Shown here in pieces: positions 44,771 to 54,317 of a stretch of 64,000 nucleotides of DNA (its first letter is position 1; each line of letters begins with the position of its first letter). Position numbers and translations under genes: made by a program. Origin of the DNA: Spirosoma spitsbergense DSM 19989 (lineage in GTDB: Bacteria > Bacteroidota > Bacteroidia > Cytophagales > Spirosomataceae); assembly GCF_000374085.1 (NCBI RefSeq), contig NZ_KB893433.1, forward strand, positions 33,462-97,461, given 5' to 3'. Below the pieces are notes generated by a model that did no database searches, had not been told where the DNA came from, and saw only the letters and a program-made list of their open reading frames with translations.

Positions 44771-44779
44771 TACTAGTGA

Positions 44780-46312
44780 CTACCGCCCAGGACGACTAAA
44801 CTGAAGTTTCTGCACAGTAAATACAGAACAGCCTGGGTCGCAGGGAATCACAACCACGGGAGGCTGGGGAGTAGGCGTAGAGCTATCTGGGTTGGTAGAA
44901 ATCCAGGCAAATTCGGCCCATACGTCATTCCCATTTGTAGTAGCCGTCGTTTCGAATTGAATCTGCCCAATGTTGTTGTCGAGCCACTTCGGCTGATTAC
45001 TCAGGTCAATGGCGTACGTATGGAACTGCCCATCATTGATAATGGGGAACTCAATAAATTTATCACCATAGGTAGTTGTTTCATAGCTTAGCCGCCATTT
45101 CATACGAAACTTATCGCTGAGCGTTTTGAAAGCAGCCCGCAGATAAATCTTCTGATTATCGCGCCCCTTCCAGAAAACGAATGGTGAGTTGATTCGCGAC
45201 CGTGACGCATCGGACAAGTTAACGTGTAATTTACCCGAAATTGGGAATCCGGTATCTGTCGCCGATTCATAGAACCATCCATGGCGCGAGTTATCGAACA
45301 CGTAATTAGGTCCGGAGGCCAACCGGGGTTTGTTGTAGACGTAAGAGCGAATCGTATTCAGGTTTCCCATAATCAATTCATAATCCCACTCATAAACCAG
45401 GTTGTGATCAAGAACGACGTTGTTTGTAGCAGCAATATAAGAGGCTACCGTACTGAATTCATCCCCGCTCAGGTCAGCTCCGAAGTAACCTCTTTTCCAG
45501 GAGAGGTTATTCGGCACATACAGTCCCATTCCATATCCATTGCTGTTTGTCGATGCCATCCAGGGTTCGGTAGGAAATACGTCACCGAATAAGGCCGTTG
45601 CGGGAGGCTGTATGCGGGAAAGGGTTAATTCGCCATTGGTATAGGGGGAACCCTGGCTATAATACCACATGTTATGGTAATCACCAGTCAGGTAAGCACA
45701 GGGAAACTCCTGTTGACGGGCGTCATACTGAGTTTTGTCACTCCGGAACATAACCACTTTGGCGTGTACCTTCACCACATTCCCCTCCAGTCGGACCCAG
45801 TGTTCAATGGTGGCTTCACCGGGCTCATTCGGCACGCCCCACTGGTTAGGAATTGTTTTGACGTAAAGTGAGTTATCACCCCGTTCAAATGCAATAACCC
45901 GCGAAGGATAACCAAAGGCATCGCCGGCCTGAATAGGATCCCATCCCAGGTTAGTCCAGCCGGTAGCATCTGAATAATTGGTGGGGCCACTATACAGCGC
46001 TATCTGAACCTGACGACCTAAGTCAGGGTTGCTAATCATGTTTCGGGTATTCACATTACCACCCTGATCATTGACAAAAGCCAGGTACGTTATGGCTCCA
46101 CCAGCATTTGTGTTGATGCCCACCCGAATCTGAGAATTTTCAATTGTTTGCAGACCATCGGCTGCCAGCCGTAACGACTTCGCGGCTGGTGCAGCTATTG
46201 GAAAAGTGGACTTGATGCGAGGCTGCGCGTGGAGTGGAGGAACCGTTAGCGTAGCAGCAGTAGCAAGCAGATAAATCCAACTTAGAAAATGCCTGGAAGA
46301 AGTACGGGCCAT
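44780..46312 (-). CDS. Large secreted protein, unknown function
   Basis: A 510-residue protein with a signal peptide ending near PPLHAQ. The mature part is beta-rich (RVGINTNAGGAITYLAFVNDQGG; YDYELIMGN-like strands; FVFWKGRDNQKIYLRAAFKTLSD), with a central region of sugar-hydrolase-like or carbohydrate-binding appearance. It closes with a Pro/Thr linker (TPTPQPP) and a short CDPGC tail. No T9SS sorting domain is visible. Similar proteins occur in Spirosoma-like genomes, but I do not recognise a family. The gene lies downstream of the PmoA-family gene. Confidence 0.65.
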   Translation of the reverse strand: MARTSSRHFLSWIYLLATAATLTVPPLHAQPRIKSTFPIAAPAAKSLRLAADGLQTIENSQIRVGINTNAGGAITYLAFVNDQGGNVNTRNMISNPDLGRQVQIALYSGPTNYSDATGWTNLGWDPIQAGDAFGYPSRVIAFERGDNSLYVKTIPNQWGVPNEPGEATIEHWVRLEGNVVKVHAKVVMFRSDKTQYDARQQEFPCAYLTGDYHNMWYYSQGSPYTNGELTLSRIQPPATALFGDVFPTEPWMASTNSNGYGMGLYVPNNLSWKRGYFGADLSGDEFSTVASYIAATNNVVLDHNLVYEWDYELIMGNLNTIRSYVYNKPRLASGPNYVFDNSRHGWFYESATDTGFPISGKLHVNLSDASRSRINSPFVFWKGRDNQKIYLRAAFKTLSDKFRMKWRLSYETTTYGDKFIEFPIINDGQFHTYAIDLSNQPKWLDNNIGQIQFETTATTNGNDVWAEFAWISTNPDSSTPTPQPPVVVIPCDPGCSVFTVQKLQFSRPGR

Positions 46313-46408
46313 AGTAACCTGCTCAATTTGATGTACTGTTTATGCCGACTTGCAAATAAGATGCCAAAGAACTCATCTGTTGATATTTGCCGACAGGGAG
46401 GTTTTTTA

Positions 46409-47434
46409 TCACTTCGTCAATTGACTCAGGGCTGAATCGGACAGATCACCCGACTGAATCACCAGTCGGTGCCGAAACGTAACGGCCTTGCCCGCTGGTA
46501 AAGTATAATTCATGGCAGGGTCTTTGCCGTTACTCATGATGGATGGTGCCAGCGGATTGGCAGCAAACAGGCCATAGCCACGAGCGTGCCAATAGGTTGG
46601 ATAGCCTACATTCTGTGGATTATCGATCAGCGCAACCGAAAGGGTTTCGTTGTTGACCTTACCGGTCAATTTCATCCATTTGGCCCGGGTTCCCCAAACA
46701 GCATCGCCTTCCACTCCCTCACTACTGTGGTATAAACCCGTCACGCCTTCATTGTTTAACATCGGCACTTTCGTGGCAATACCCTGGGCATCCGTAAAAA
46801 CTTCGGGTTTAGTAGAAGGCTGTTCCAGTTGGCGGGCCATGCGCAAGGCAATCATTCCTTCCTTATTATCTTTAAACTCAACATCCTTACCCATAGCTTT
46901 CAGCACGGTGATCCGCTCAATCGTACGGTTGTCGTTACTGGCCATAAAATTGTAGGTTGTCGTTTCCTGAAGCATGGGTTTCCCATCTTTGTCGAGCCAG
47001 TCGGACGTAACGATCAGTTCTCCTTTGCCCTTACCACTTTTCATTGACTTCACACCCGTATGAACAATAGTACCGAAAGGCCCTTTGAAACCAGGGCTGA
47101 TATCATTCGAATTATTCCAGAAATCATGACCATTCACGTCGCCATAATTGAACCACATACCTACATGATGCGGGTGATCGGTACGCTCGTTCGGGCGGGG
47201 ATCGAGTGGCCAGCCCCGGGTAATAAAGTTACCACCAGCCGACATAATCGGGTATAAAACCGGCTTTTTCAGCACTGCCGGGCCGGGATATATATAGGCA
47301 GTAAATGGTTTGCCATCTACCGTAACAGTAACCTGTTTTTTCGCTTCGTTATGCGTAATCTGAATTGTATTGGATTGAGCACTGGCCAATACAATCAGGC
47401 TGAATAATAGCAGGGTAGTAAAGTAATAACGCAT
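46409..47434 (-). CDS. PmoA family protein (DUF6807)
   Basis: A 341-residue exported protein with a signal peptide ending near LASAQ. It shows the PmoA-family pattern: VLYPIMSAGGNFITRGWPLDP, HPHHVGMWFNYGDVNGHDFW and RALEQP-like strands, ending with LVIQSGDLSD. The name comes from a domain label and does not imply methane oxidation; members in Bacteroidota sit in sugar-degradation loci. It is preceded by the terminator of the LEA-like gene, so it has its own transcript. Confidence 0.85.
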   Translation of the reverse strand: MRYYFTTLLLFSLIVLASAQSNTIQITHNEAKKQVTVTVDGKPFTAYIYPGPAVLKKPVLYPIMSAGGNFITRGWPLDPRPNERTDHPHHVGMWFNYGDVNGHDFWNNSNDISPGFKGPFGTIVHTGVKSMKSGKGKGELIVTSDWLDKDGKPMLQETTTYNFMASNDNRTIERITVLKAMGKDVEFKDNKEGMIALRMARQLEQPSTKPEVFTDAQGIATKVPMLNNEGVTGLYHSSEGVEGDAVWGTRAKWMKLTGKVNNETLSVALIDNPQNVGYPTYWHARGYGLFAANPLAPSIMSNGKDPAMNYTLPAGKAVTFRHRLVIQSGDLSDSALSQLTK

Positions 47435-47495
47435 TAGAAAGTAATAGATTAAGGATGGAAAACTTATTGCTTAATCGGAAGCAAGCTAAAAAAGT

Positions 47496-47520
47496 CGCCC
47501 CGGAAAAAAAAGCCGGGGCG
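47496..47520 (-). terminator. Terminator after the LEA-like gene
   Basis: CGCCCCGG (47496-47503) pairs with CCGGGGCG (47513-47520). On the minus strand the stem is followed by ACTTTTTT, a clear intrinsic terminator. It probably ends the long transcript that begins with the hydroxyproline genes. Confidence 0.8.
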
Positions 47521-47573
47521 GGTCAAAAAATACCGAGTATAACGTAAAAGGGATAGAGATGGTCAGAATACCC

Positions 47574-48191
47574 TTAATTACCCGTTATAGTTTTGTTGGT
47601 TATTTCCTGCTCGATAGTAATATACCCCGGATAGTTGACGGCCTTATCGCCTAGTGCCAGGGTTGGCTTCAGTTTAACGGTCAGTTTAGACGGTTGGGTA
47701 CCAGGCGATCCACCCAGGTTTTGTACCAGTTGGACAAACGCATCGCGGGTAGCTCCATCGGTTATCAACTGATAGGCATTCGTACTTAACCGAATAGGTA
47801 TGGTGGTCGTACTTCCGGGTTGCACCTCAATACGCTCATTCAAAAACCCGGTGAACATCTCCTGACCGGCCAGCAGAATTTTGTACTCCATCTGATTGAT
47901 ACCAGCCAGTTTGGCCGTTGGGTTTCTAATGCCGAGGTTAATGCGGGCACTCAGTGGTACATTTCGTAAAAGCAGGCCGGTGGCCAGTTTAGGATAACGC
48001 AACAAATCGTCCAGTTTACTGAACTGAAACTGCCGCACATCTGTCCCCGCCAGTAATACGCTATCGGCCGAAACAATATTGTATTTACAGTCTCCCAGGG
48101 TTTTGGCCTGCGAAATCTGCTGGTTTACGCTACACTGGCTGAAAAACAGGGGCAGCACGAGCAACACTAAAATGAGGGATTTTTTCATCAT
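47574..48191 (-). CDS. LEA14-like lipoprotein
   Basis: A 205-residue lipoprotein with lipobox LFFSQC (Cys20). The mature part resembles the water-stress LEA-type-2 beta-sandwich: RNVPLSARINLGIRNPTAKLAGINQMEYKILLAGQEMFTG and QPGSTTTIPIRLS. Such proteins are found in Bacteroidota envelopes with unknown roles. It is downstream of the GH39 gene (76-bp gap) and followed by a strong terminator. Confidence 0.8.
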   Translation of the reverse strand: MMKKSLILVLLVLPLFFSQCSVNQQISQAKTLGDCKYNIVSADSVLLAGTDVRQFQFSKLDDLLRYPKLATGLLLRNVPLSARINLGIRNPTAKLAGINQMEYKILLAGQEMFTGFLNERIEVQPGSTTTIPIRLSTNAYQLITDGATRDAFVQLVQNLGGSPGTQPSKLTVKLKPTLALGDKAVNYPGYITIEQEITNKTITGN

Positions 48192-48266
48192 TGATTTTTT
48201 TAGATAAACGTTCGACAGGGAGAAAATGATTTGGTTTAATTGCCGACAGCCTTCCTCCCGACGTAT

Positions 48267-50000
48267 TTACTCCCACGAAAGTTTCAACAACGATACGCCC
48301 TGACGCGGCAACTCCATATTGAGCATTACGGTACCATCTTTTACCGTTACCCATTCAGGCGAGGTGAGGAGCTTTAGTTGTCCGGCTTTTTCCAGTTCGG
48401 TTATCTGCTCCGACGTTGGTGTTCTGGGCGAACCCATCTTTTTCCAGACTTCGTACGAATTGCTGAACTGCTTATCAATACGGTAATGCTGAATTAGGAC
48501 TCGTTGAACTGGCACGCCCGCAATCCGAACGGAAACGGGGGCATCGGGAGCAGGCAGGTTATCATCATGGTAATGCCAGACCATAACGGCTGCTGTTTTC
48601 GCATCTTTGGTCGCCAGCGCATTGATGTCGGCTTCGGCCCGCACACTCTGGTCCCGGATGCGGGCGTAATCGTATGCCAGACCGCCCTTCACCCCTACCC
48701 GATTGCCGGTCATCATACCAAACATTCGAAACACGTTCAGCACCGGCTTGTCTACGCCATTGGTAGCTAAATCACGAAACCCGCGAAACCAGGCCTGGTC
48801 TTCAAATTCAAACGCCCAGGTAACGGCACCCGCCAGATTAACCCCACGCGCCTGCGCCAAATCATATTTACGGGCAAACGAAGCCGCCGTATAGCTGGAA
48901 TACATGGTACCATTCCGGTAGGCGTTTTGTGGACTCATATCTTCCGAACAGGCCGCGCACCCCTCCGGGTCTGACTCCCCAATGATGATTGGCAGGTTTT
49001 TTAGTGTCGGGTACGACGCCACTAGCTCGAAGCCCTTGTCAATATCGCGCAGTTGTGTACCCATATTCATCTGTACGTGACCTTCACCGGACGCGGCCCG
49101 CACCAACTTCGGTGCTCCTTTGGCGTGAAAGGTGATGAAATCAATGGGCGAACCCGTTTTGCCCGTCACGTAGTTTTTACCATTGACAACGTGGTCCATA
49201 AAGGCCCTGAAAAATGTCTGAGAGCCTTCGCTGCCGGGACCGGTTACTTCGGGTCCACCCATTTTAGCGGTCGGTAATGCCCGTTTTACGGCATCGGCGG
49301 TGTAGTCGTACAGTTTAATGTATTCTTCGGTTGTACCTTTCCAATAGCTGATGTTTGGCTCATTCCATAACTCCCAATACCAGCTTTCTACTTCTTTCCG
49401 GCCGTACCGGGCAACGGAGTGCTTTACCCATTGAAAAACCAGTTCGCTCCACTTTGTGTAGTCTTTTGGCGGATAGGCCCAGCCCAGATAAATATCATTG
49501 TAGTTATCGCCGGGTTTCCAGTGATGGCGGTACGGCTGGGGATTTGTGGAGAGTGCTTCGGGCATAAACCCGATCTGAGCAATGGGTTTCATGCCCCGTT
49601 CGATGTACGTATCGAAAATTTTATCGACAACTGTCCAGTCATACACGGGGTTTCCCTGTTTGTCTTCGGTATACGCATTGGTCGAACCCCATTTCAGCGC
49701 GGCTGTACCATCGCCGGTTACGAGCAGGCTGTGCGCCCTTACATTGACGGGCACCCGGCTCAACTGCGAAATTTCGGTGAGTAGTTTTTTACCGTCCTTC
49801 ATGTACGTGTAGTTCGGCTCATCATACCCAAACCACGCCCAGATGGGCTTGAGTGGTCCCTGGTCCTGCTTTAAATCTACCTCAATCGTAAGTGGTTTTG
49901 GCGGGTCGGTCTGCGCCAGCATAGTACCGGGAACGACTAAACTGATTATCCAGCCACTAAATAGCAGGGCCTTTAACCCCGGTGTTGATTTTTGCTGCAT
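48267..50000 (-). CDS. Glycoside hydrolase family 39-like protein
   Basis: An exported 577-residue TIM-barrel glycosidase with a signal peptide ending near TMLAQ. WYWELWNEPNISYWKG supplies the acid/base Glu, and NLPIIIGESDPEGCAACS the likely nucleophile Glu; this pattern fits GH39 (beta-xylosidase/iduronidase family). The sugar removed is not known. It follows the GH16 gene by 62 bp and lies in the run that starts with the hydroxyproline catabolic genes. Confidence 0.85.
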   Translation of the reverse strand: MQQKSTPGLKALLFSGWIISLVVPGTMLAQTDPPKPLTIEVDLKQDQGPLKPIWAWFGYDEPNYTYMKDGKKLLTEISQLSRVPVNVRAHSLLVTGDGTAALKWGSTNAYTEDKQGNPVYDWTVVDKIFDTYIERGMKPIAQIGFMPEALSTNPQPYRHHWKPGDNYNDIYLGWAYPPKDYTKWSELVFQWVKHSVARYGRKEVESWYWELWNEPNISYWKGTTEEYIKLYDYTADAVKRALPTAKMGGPEVTGPGSEGSQTFFRAFMDHVVNGKNYVTGKTGSPIDFITFHAKGAPKLVRAASGEGHVQMNMGTQLRDIDKGFELVASYPTLKNLPIIIGESDPEGCAACSEDMSPQNAYRNGTMYSSYTAASFARKYDLAQARGVNLAGAVTWAFEFEDQAWFRGFRDLATNGVDKPVLNVFRMFGMMTGNRVGVKGGLAYDYARIRDQSVRAEADINALATKDAKTAAVMVWHYHDDNLPAPDAPVSVRIAGVPVQRVLIQHYRIDKQFSNSYEVWKKMGSPRTPTSEQITELEKAGQLKLLTSPEWVTVKDGTVMLNMELPRQGVSLLKLSWE

Positions 50001-50062
50001 CGTAAAAGTTGATTGTCAGACAGGTAAGGGTATCCGAACGGCTTTTTAACCACAGCAGGTAG

Positions 50063-50920
50063 TTACTTTTTTTGGTAAACCCGCACGTAGTCGACTTCAA
50101 ACAGCCGGGGAAACGTTGTTTTTGAGGGATCTCCCCCATTATCACCACCGATCGCCAGATTCAACAGCATGTATTGGGGCTGCCGGAACGGATTGACGCC
50201 GGTTCCATCTTTATTGACCGTTTCGGATAACGAAACGCTGTTCAGCAAGGCATCATCGACGTACAATCGAATGGCCGTTTCATCCCAGTCCATCCGCCAT
50301 ACATGAAATTTCTTCGACCAGTTGGGATCGATGAACGAGTCCATTGGCTTTCTGGTGCTCCGCCATTCGGCGGTGTATCGTTTGGTCGTTCCCCAGGCTA
50401 CATTGGCCAGAAGCATGTTCCGGTAATACTCCATAATGTCGATTTCGCCGTTAGACGGCCACTCCCCTTTGGTACCCAGCGTCCAGAAAGCGGGCCACAT
50501 GCCGGGGCTGGTATCAATACGCCCCCGCATCTCAAACCGACCATATTGCCAGCTATGGAGCCCGTTAGTGTGTAAACTGGAAGCGGTATAGTCAATGGCC
50601 GGACGATTCGTTTTCCAGTTAGAACTGGTTGGCTGGTAGTTTGGATTGGGCTTATGCTCGCGACGGCCTTCAATAATGAGAAAACCACCTTTGCACCTCG
50701 CATTGTCTGGCTGGTACCATTGAAGCTCATTATTCCGGACAAAACCCGTTTCAAACGTCCAGTTTTTTGGATCTGGCAATCCATCCGTTTCAAACTCGTC
50801 AGCCCATACCAGTTCCCAGTCATCACCGGCGTTTTTCTGAACCAGTGAGCCAGCCGATTGCCCAAATCCACAATGACTGGCCAGCATCAGAAGGGGTAGG
50901 ATAAACCAGATTTTATGCAT
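50063..50920 (-). CDS. Glycoside hydrolase family 16 protein
   Basis: Exported beta-glucanase-like enzyme of 285 residues from the ATG at 50920, with a signal peptide (residues 1-21). The catalytic motif GEIDIMEYY contains the two Glu of GH16, and LVWADEFETDGLPDPKNW, YGRFEMRGRI and MLLNLAIGGDNGG are typical. Laminarinase or related beta-1,3-glucanase activity is likely. The gene starts 17 bp after the aldehyde dehydrogenase gene, so they are probably co-transcribed. Confidence 0.9.
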   Translation of the reverse strand: MHKIWFILPLLMLASHCGFGQSAGSLVQKNAGDDWELVWADEFETDGLPDPKNWTFETGFVRNNELQWYQPDNARCKGGFLIIEGRREHKPNPNYQPTSSNWKTNRPAIDYTASSLHTNGLHSWQYGRFEMRGRIDTSPGMWPAFWTLGTKGEWPSNGEIDIMEYYRNMLLANVAWGTTKRYTAEWRSTRKPMDSFIDPNWSKKFHVWRMDWDETAIRLYVDDALLNSVSLSETVNKDGTGVNPFRQPQYMLLNLAIGGDNGGDPSKTTFPRLFEVDYVRVYQKK

Positions 50921-50937
50921 GAGAAATAAAAGAAGTA

Positions 50938-52494
50938 CTAACTGGTCCACTTCCCGTCAACCAACCGCTGGATATTCAGCGGATTAGCCACCTTCAGTTC
51001 ATCGGGCAATAACGCATCCGGGAAGTTCTGATAGCAAACGGGGCGGGCAAAGCGCAGGATGGCGTTGGTACCAACGGAGGTTGAGCGCGAGTCGCTGGTA
51101 GCCGGGTACGGACCACCGTGCTGCATGGCGTGGCTTACCTCTACACCTGTCGGGAAGCCGTTAATAAGCAGGCGACCTACTTTCTGCTCCAAAATTTCGA
51201 GTAAGTCAGCGTAATCGGGTAGTTCCTCGTTTGTTCCCCATACCGTAGCGGTCAGGTGGCCTTCCAGACTCCGTGCTACAGCCAGTAGTTGTTCCCGGCC
51301 CTTAGCTTCGACCAAAACGCTGCCCGGCCCGAACACCTCTTCGGCCAGCGCCTGGTTAGCCAGCAGGGCTTCGGCGGTTGTTTTCAGCAATATGGGTGTA
51401 CCATTGGCAAAGCTATCGGCGGCCGTTGCCTGTCCCAGCGTCTGAACCCCTTCGGCGGTAGTCAGTTTACCAATTCCTTCCGCAAACGCCCGCTGAATGC
51501 CCTGCGTGAGCATGGTGGCGGGTTTGCTGGCGGTTACCGCCGTGGCAGCCTCCTCCATAAACGTGTCTGCTTCGGGCGATTGCTGCAGAACAGCAACGCC
51601 CGGATTGGTACAAAACTGACCGGCTCCCAGCGTAACGGAGCTTACGTAGTTCTGAGCCAATGCACTCCCCCTTTCCTTAAGAATCTGAGGTAAAAAGAAG
51701 ACCGGGTTAGTACTCCCCATTTCGGCATAAACCGGAATCGGTTCCGGGCGACGGGCAGCGGCATCGAACAAGGCTCTGCCGCCCCGCAATGACCCCGTAA
51801 ACCCAACCGCTTTGATGGCCGGATGTTCCACAATGGCCATGCCCACCGCCGTAGTGCGTCCCTGTACCATGGCAAACGTACCATCGGGCATACCACAAGC
51901 CGTGACGGCCCGCAGAATGGCATCACCCACCAACTGCGACGTGCCCGGATGCGCCGGGTGCCCCTTTACCACAATGGGACAGCCAGCCGCCAGCGCCGAA
52001 GCCGTATCGCCACCCGCTACAGAAAAAGCGAGCGGGAAATTACTGGCCCCAAAAACTCCCACCGGCCCCAGCGGACGAAGCATCTGGCGCAAATCGGGAC
52101 GGGGCAGGGGCTGACGGTCAGGCAGGGCGGTATCGATGCGGGCGTTTACCCAGGAGCCTTCGCGCAGGTATTCGGCAAACAACCGAAGCTGGCCCGTGGT
52201 GCGTCCGCGCTCGCCCGTTAGGCGGGGTAGCGGCAAGCCCGATTCGGCCTGGGCACGTTGCAACAGTTCGTCGCCAATGGCTTCGATTTCGTCCGCTATT
52301 TTTTCCAGGAAATCGGCCTTTTCGGCTCCTGATTTTTTCCGATATTCCAGAAAAGCAATGGCGGCCTTTTCGCAGGCCTGCGCTACCTCATCGGCTGTAG
52401 CTTCCTGAAAAAAGCCGGGTAAAGGTTGGCCAGTAGCGGGGTCGATACCCTGAAAAGAATCGGTATTCATGGTTTTTTCGGGCGTGTTGGTCAT
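50938..52494 (-). CDS. Alpha-ketoglutaric semialdehyde dehydrogenase (2,5-dioxopentanoate)
   Basis: NAD(P)-dependent aldehyde dehydrogenase of 518 residues. Catalytic Cys295 (GAGQFCTNPG) and Glu258 (YAEMGSTNP) are present, with FGASNFPLAFS and GFTGSLRGG for the cofactor. The sequence fits the ketoglutarate-semialdehyde dehydrogenase branch and ends the hydroxyproline pathway by forming 2-oxoglutarate. The neighbours (epimerase, D-amino-acid dehydrogenase, deaminase) support this substrate. Confidence 0.92.
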   Translation of the reverse strand: MTNTPEKTMNTDSFQGIDPATGQPLPGFFQEATADEVAQACEKAAIAFLEYRKKSGAEKADFLEKIADEIEAIGDELLQRAQAESGLPLPRLTGERGRTTGQLRLFAEYLREGSWVNARIDTALPDRQPLPRPDLRQMLRPLGPVGVFGASNFPLAFSVAGGDTASALAAGCPIVVKGHPAHPGTSQLVGDAILRAVTACGMPDGTFAMVQGRTTAVGMAIVEHPAIKAVGFTGSLRGGRALFDAAARRPEPIPVYAEMGSTNPVFFLPQILKERGSALAQNYVSSVTLGAGQFCTNPGVAVLQQSPEADTFMEEAATAVTASKPATMLTQGIQRAFAEGIGKLTTAEGVQTLGQATAADSFANGTPILLKTTAEALLANQALAEEVFGPGSVLVEAKGREQLLAVARSLEGHLTATVWGTNEELPDYADLLEILEQKVGRLLINGFPTGVEVSHAMQHGGPYPATSDSRSTSVGTNAILRFARPVCYQNFPDALLPDELKVANPLNIQRLVDGKWTS

Positions 52495-52517
52495 AACGAA
52501 AGGAAAGAAAGTTTATC

Positions 52518-54260
52518 TCAACGCGAAGCTGCGCCGAGGGGATAAAATCGCCAGTTAGTCTTGAAATCTTTGGGCAGTGTCTGATTGGTAAGAATGGCCC
52601 GCACCATTTCTACTGGCATGGCATTCTGGTGCAAAACGGCATCGTGAAACTGCTTGTAGGTCATTTTACCACTATCGACGAGTTCTTTTTTGAGGGCAAG
52701 AAACTGAAAGCCACCCGTCATATAGGCCAATTGGTATAACGGGGGATAGCCACCCACAAACGACCGCCTTACTTCGCCCTCGGCATTGGCGCGCTCGTGC
52801 CCCACCCTGTCCACGAGAAAATCAATACACTGCTGGGGCGACCAGTTGCCGAGGTGGTAATTGAGCGAAAAAATAATGCGGGCGCAGCGGTGCATCCGCC
52901 AGAACAGCATCCCAATCCGGTCTTCGGGCGATTGGGGAAACCCCTGATCCCAAAGCAGCATTTCCCAGTATAATGACCACCCTTCGGTCCAGAAAGGTGT
53001 GCCAAAGTTACGGTAGGTTTTGTAGCGGTTGTTCATGAAGCCCTGCAAATGATGGCCCGCAATGAGTTCGTGGTGAACCGTAGAACGGGAAAAATGGGGA
53101 TTGTTTCCCCGCATACTCATCAGTTTATCAAGGTGACTCATGTCGTCGGTAGGATAGGAAATGAGCAATTGTTCACCACCCAGAAAGAAAGGGGAAACCC
53201 GCTGCCGTTCGGGTGACATCATGTTCATACGCCATGTTTCTTCAGCCAGGGGTGGGATGGTGATGAGGTCTTTTTGTTTCAAAAACGCAATGGACTCGTC
53301 GTATAGCCGCAGAATCATTTCGGGCTGTTCGCCAGCGGGCACATAGGTATTTTTTACCTTTTCCTGAGCGGCTTTCCAGTTGTCGCCAAAACCCATATCG
53401 CGGGAGGCTTTCAGGAGTTCGCGGTCGCACCAGGCAAATTCTTTGTTGGCAATCTCGACCAGTTCCTCCGGCGAGTACGGAATCATAGCAACCTGCAACT
53501 GCCGGAGCAGTTCGGCCCGGCCCACGGCTACTCCCGCTATGCCGCTACCATCGGCTTTGGTAGGAGCAGCATCTTCGGCTTTCTTTCTGAAAAACTTACC
53601 ATACGCCGTCAGCAGACTGTCGGCCTGCGGATAAGGTTTCTGTAGCCACCACGTAAAATCGGGATCGTAGGTGTTGTAAAAGGTGTAGATACTTTTCAAG
53701 GCTTTCTGTAGTCCCCGGCTGGTTTCTTCCGCCCGGCGCAGTAGTGCAGGGTCGGGTTTTTCCATCTTTTCAACTTCTTTCCGGGCGGTTGCCAGTTGAG
53801 GTCCCAACGCATTGAGCATTCCGGCCAACGCCTGAGCATTCAGTTTGTGTCCCCGCCGACGCAGTTTTTCAATGGCGTACAACGAATCGGCGAAGGGAAA
53901 CCACGCTTTGATTTGATTGCGTTCAGTAGCTTCCTGCGCCAGTTTTTGCGCGTTTTCCTGCAAGTCACGCCTGAACAGGAGGTAATCGACCCGGCTGTCG
54001 GTAGTCATCCGGTCGAAATTCAGTTGCTGTAGCTGACTCAAATAGTCGGCGTTCAGTTTTTGAAACCGTTCCCGTCGCTCCGGCGAGCCATCTATGACAT
54101 AAAACCGGTTTAGGCTTCCATAATCAGCTTCGTATTGCGTGAGCAGATTATGCACATCACTGGTTTGTTGATTTATGGCACTGGACGGGGTCGGCTGGGC
54201 GATGGCCCCTGATAGCGTTCCGGTGAACAGGACGAAAAGCAAACGTAGTGATAGTTGCAT
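52518..54260 (-). CDS. DUF885 family putative metallopeptidase, exported
   Basis: A 580-residue protein with a signal peptide ending near GAIAQ. The zinc motif HHELIAGHHLQ (residues 396-404) and TEGWSLYWE (425-433) match the DUF885 peptidase-like family. It sits inside the hydroxyproline operon, between the D-amino-acid dehydrogenase and the semialdehyde dehydrogenase, with gaps of 57 and 23 bp. It may release hydroxyproline from peptides outside the cytoplasm; this is inferred from position. Confidence 0.88.
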   Translation of the reverse strand: MQLSLRLLFVLFTGTLSGAIAQPTPSSAINQQTSDVHNLLTQYEADYGSLNRFYVIDGSPERRERFQKLNADYLSQLQQLNFDRMTTDSRVDYLLFRRDLQENAQKLAQEATERNQIKAWFPFADSLYAIEKLRRRGHKLNAQALAGMLNALGPQLATARKEVEKMEKPDPALLRRAEETSRGLQKALKSIYTFYNTYDPDFTWWLQKPYPQADSLLTAYGKFFRKKAEDAAPTKADGSGIAGVAVGRAELLRQLQVAMIPYSPEELVEIANKEFAWCDRELLKASRDMGFGDNWKAAQEKVKNTYVPAGEQPEMILRLYDESIAFLKQKDLITIPPLAEETWRMNMMSPERQRVSPFFLGGEQLLISYPTDDMSHLDKLMSMRGNNPHFSRSTVHHELIAGHHLQGFMNNRYKTYRNFGTPFWTEGWSLYWEMLLWDQGFPQSPEDRIGMLFWRMHRCARIIFSLNYHLGNWSPQQCIDFLVDRVGHERANAEGEVRRSFVGGYPPLYQLAYMTGGFQFLALKKELVDSGKMTYKQFHDAVLHQNAMPVEMVRAILTNQTLPKDFKTNWRFYPLGAASR

Positions 54261-54317
54261 AGGAGAATGGGTTAGAAGCGAGTATCGAAATTAAACACGA
54301 AGGGCTTTGTTTACCGT

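Noticed and set aside
46409..47434. Methane monooxygenase subunit
   Set aside because: The PmoA label is a domain name only; the protein is an exported beta-rich protein with no membrane helices like true PmoA.
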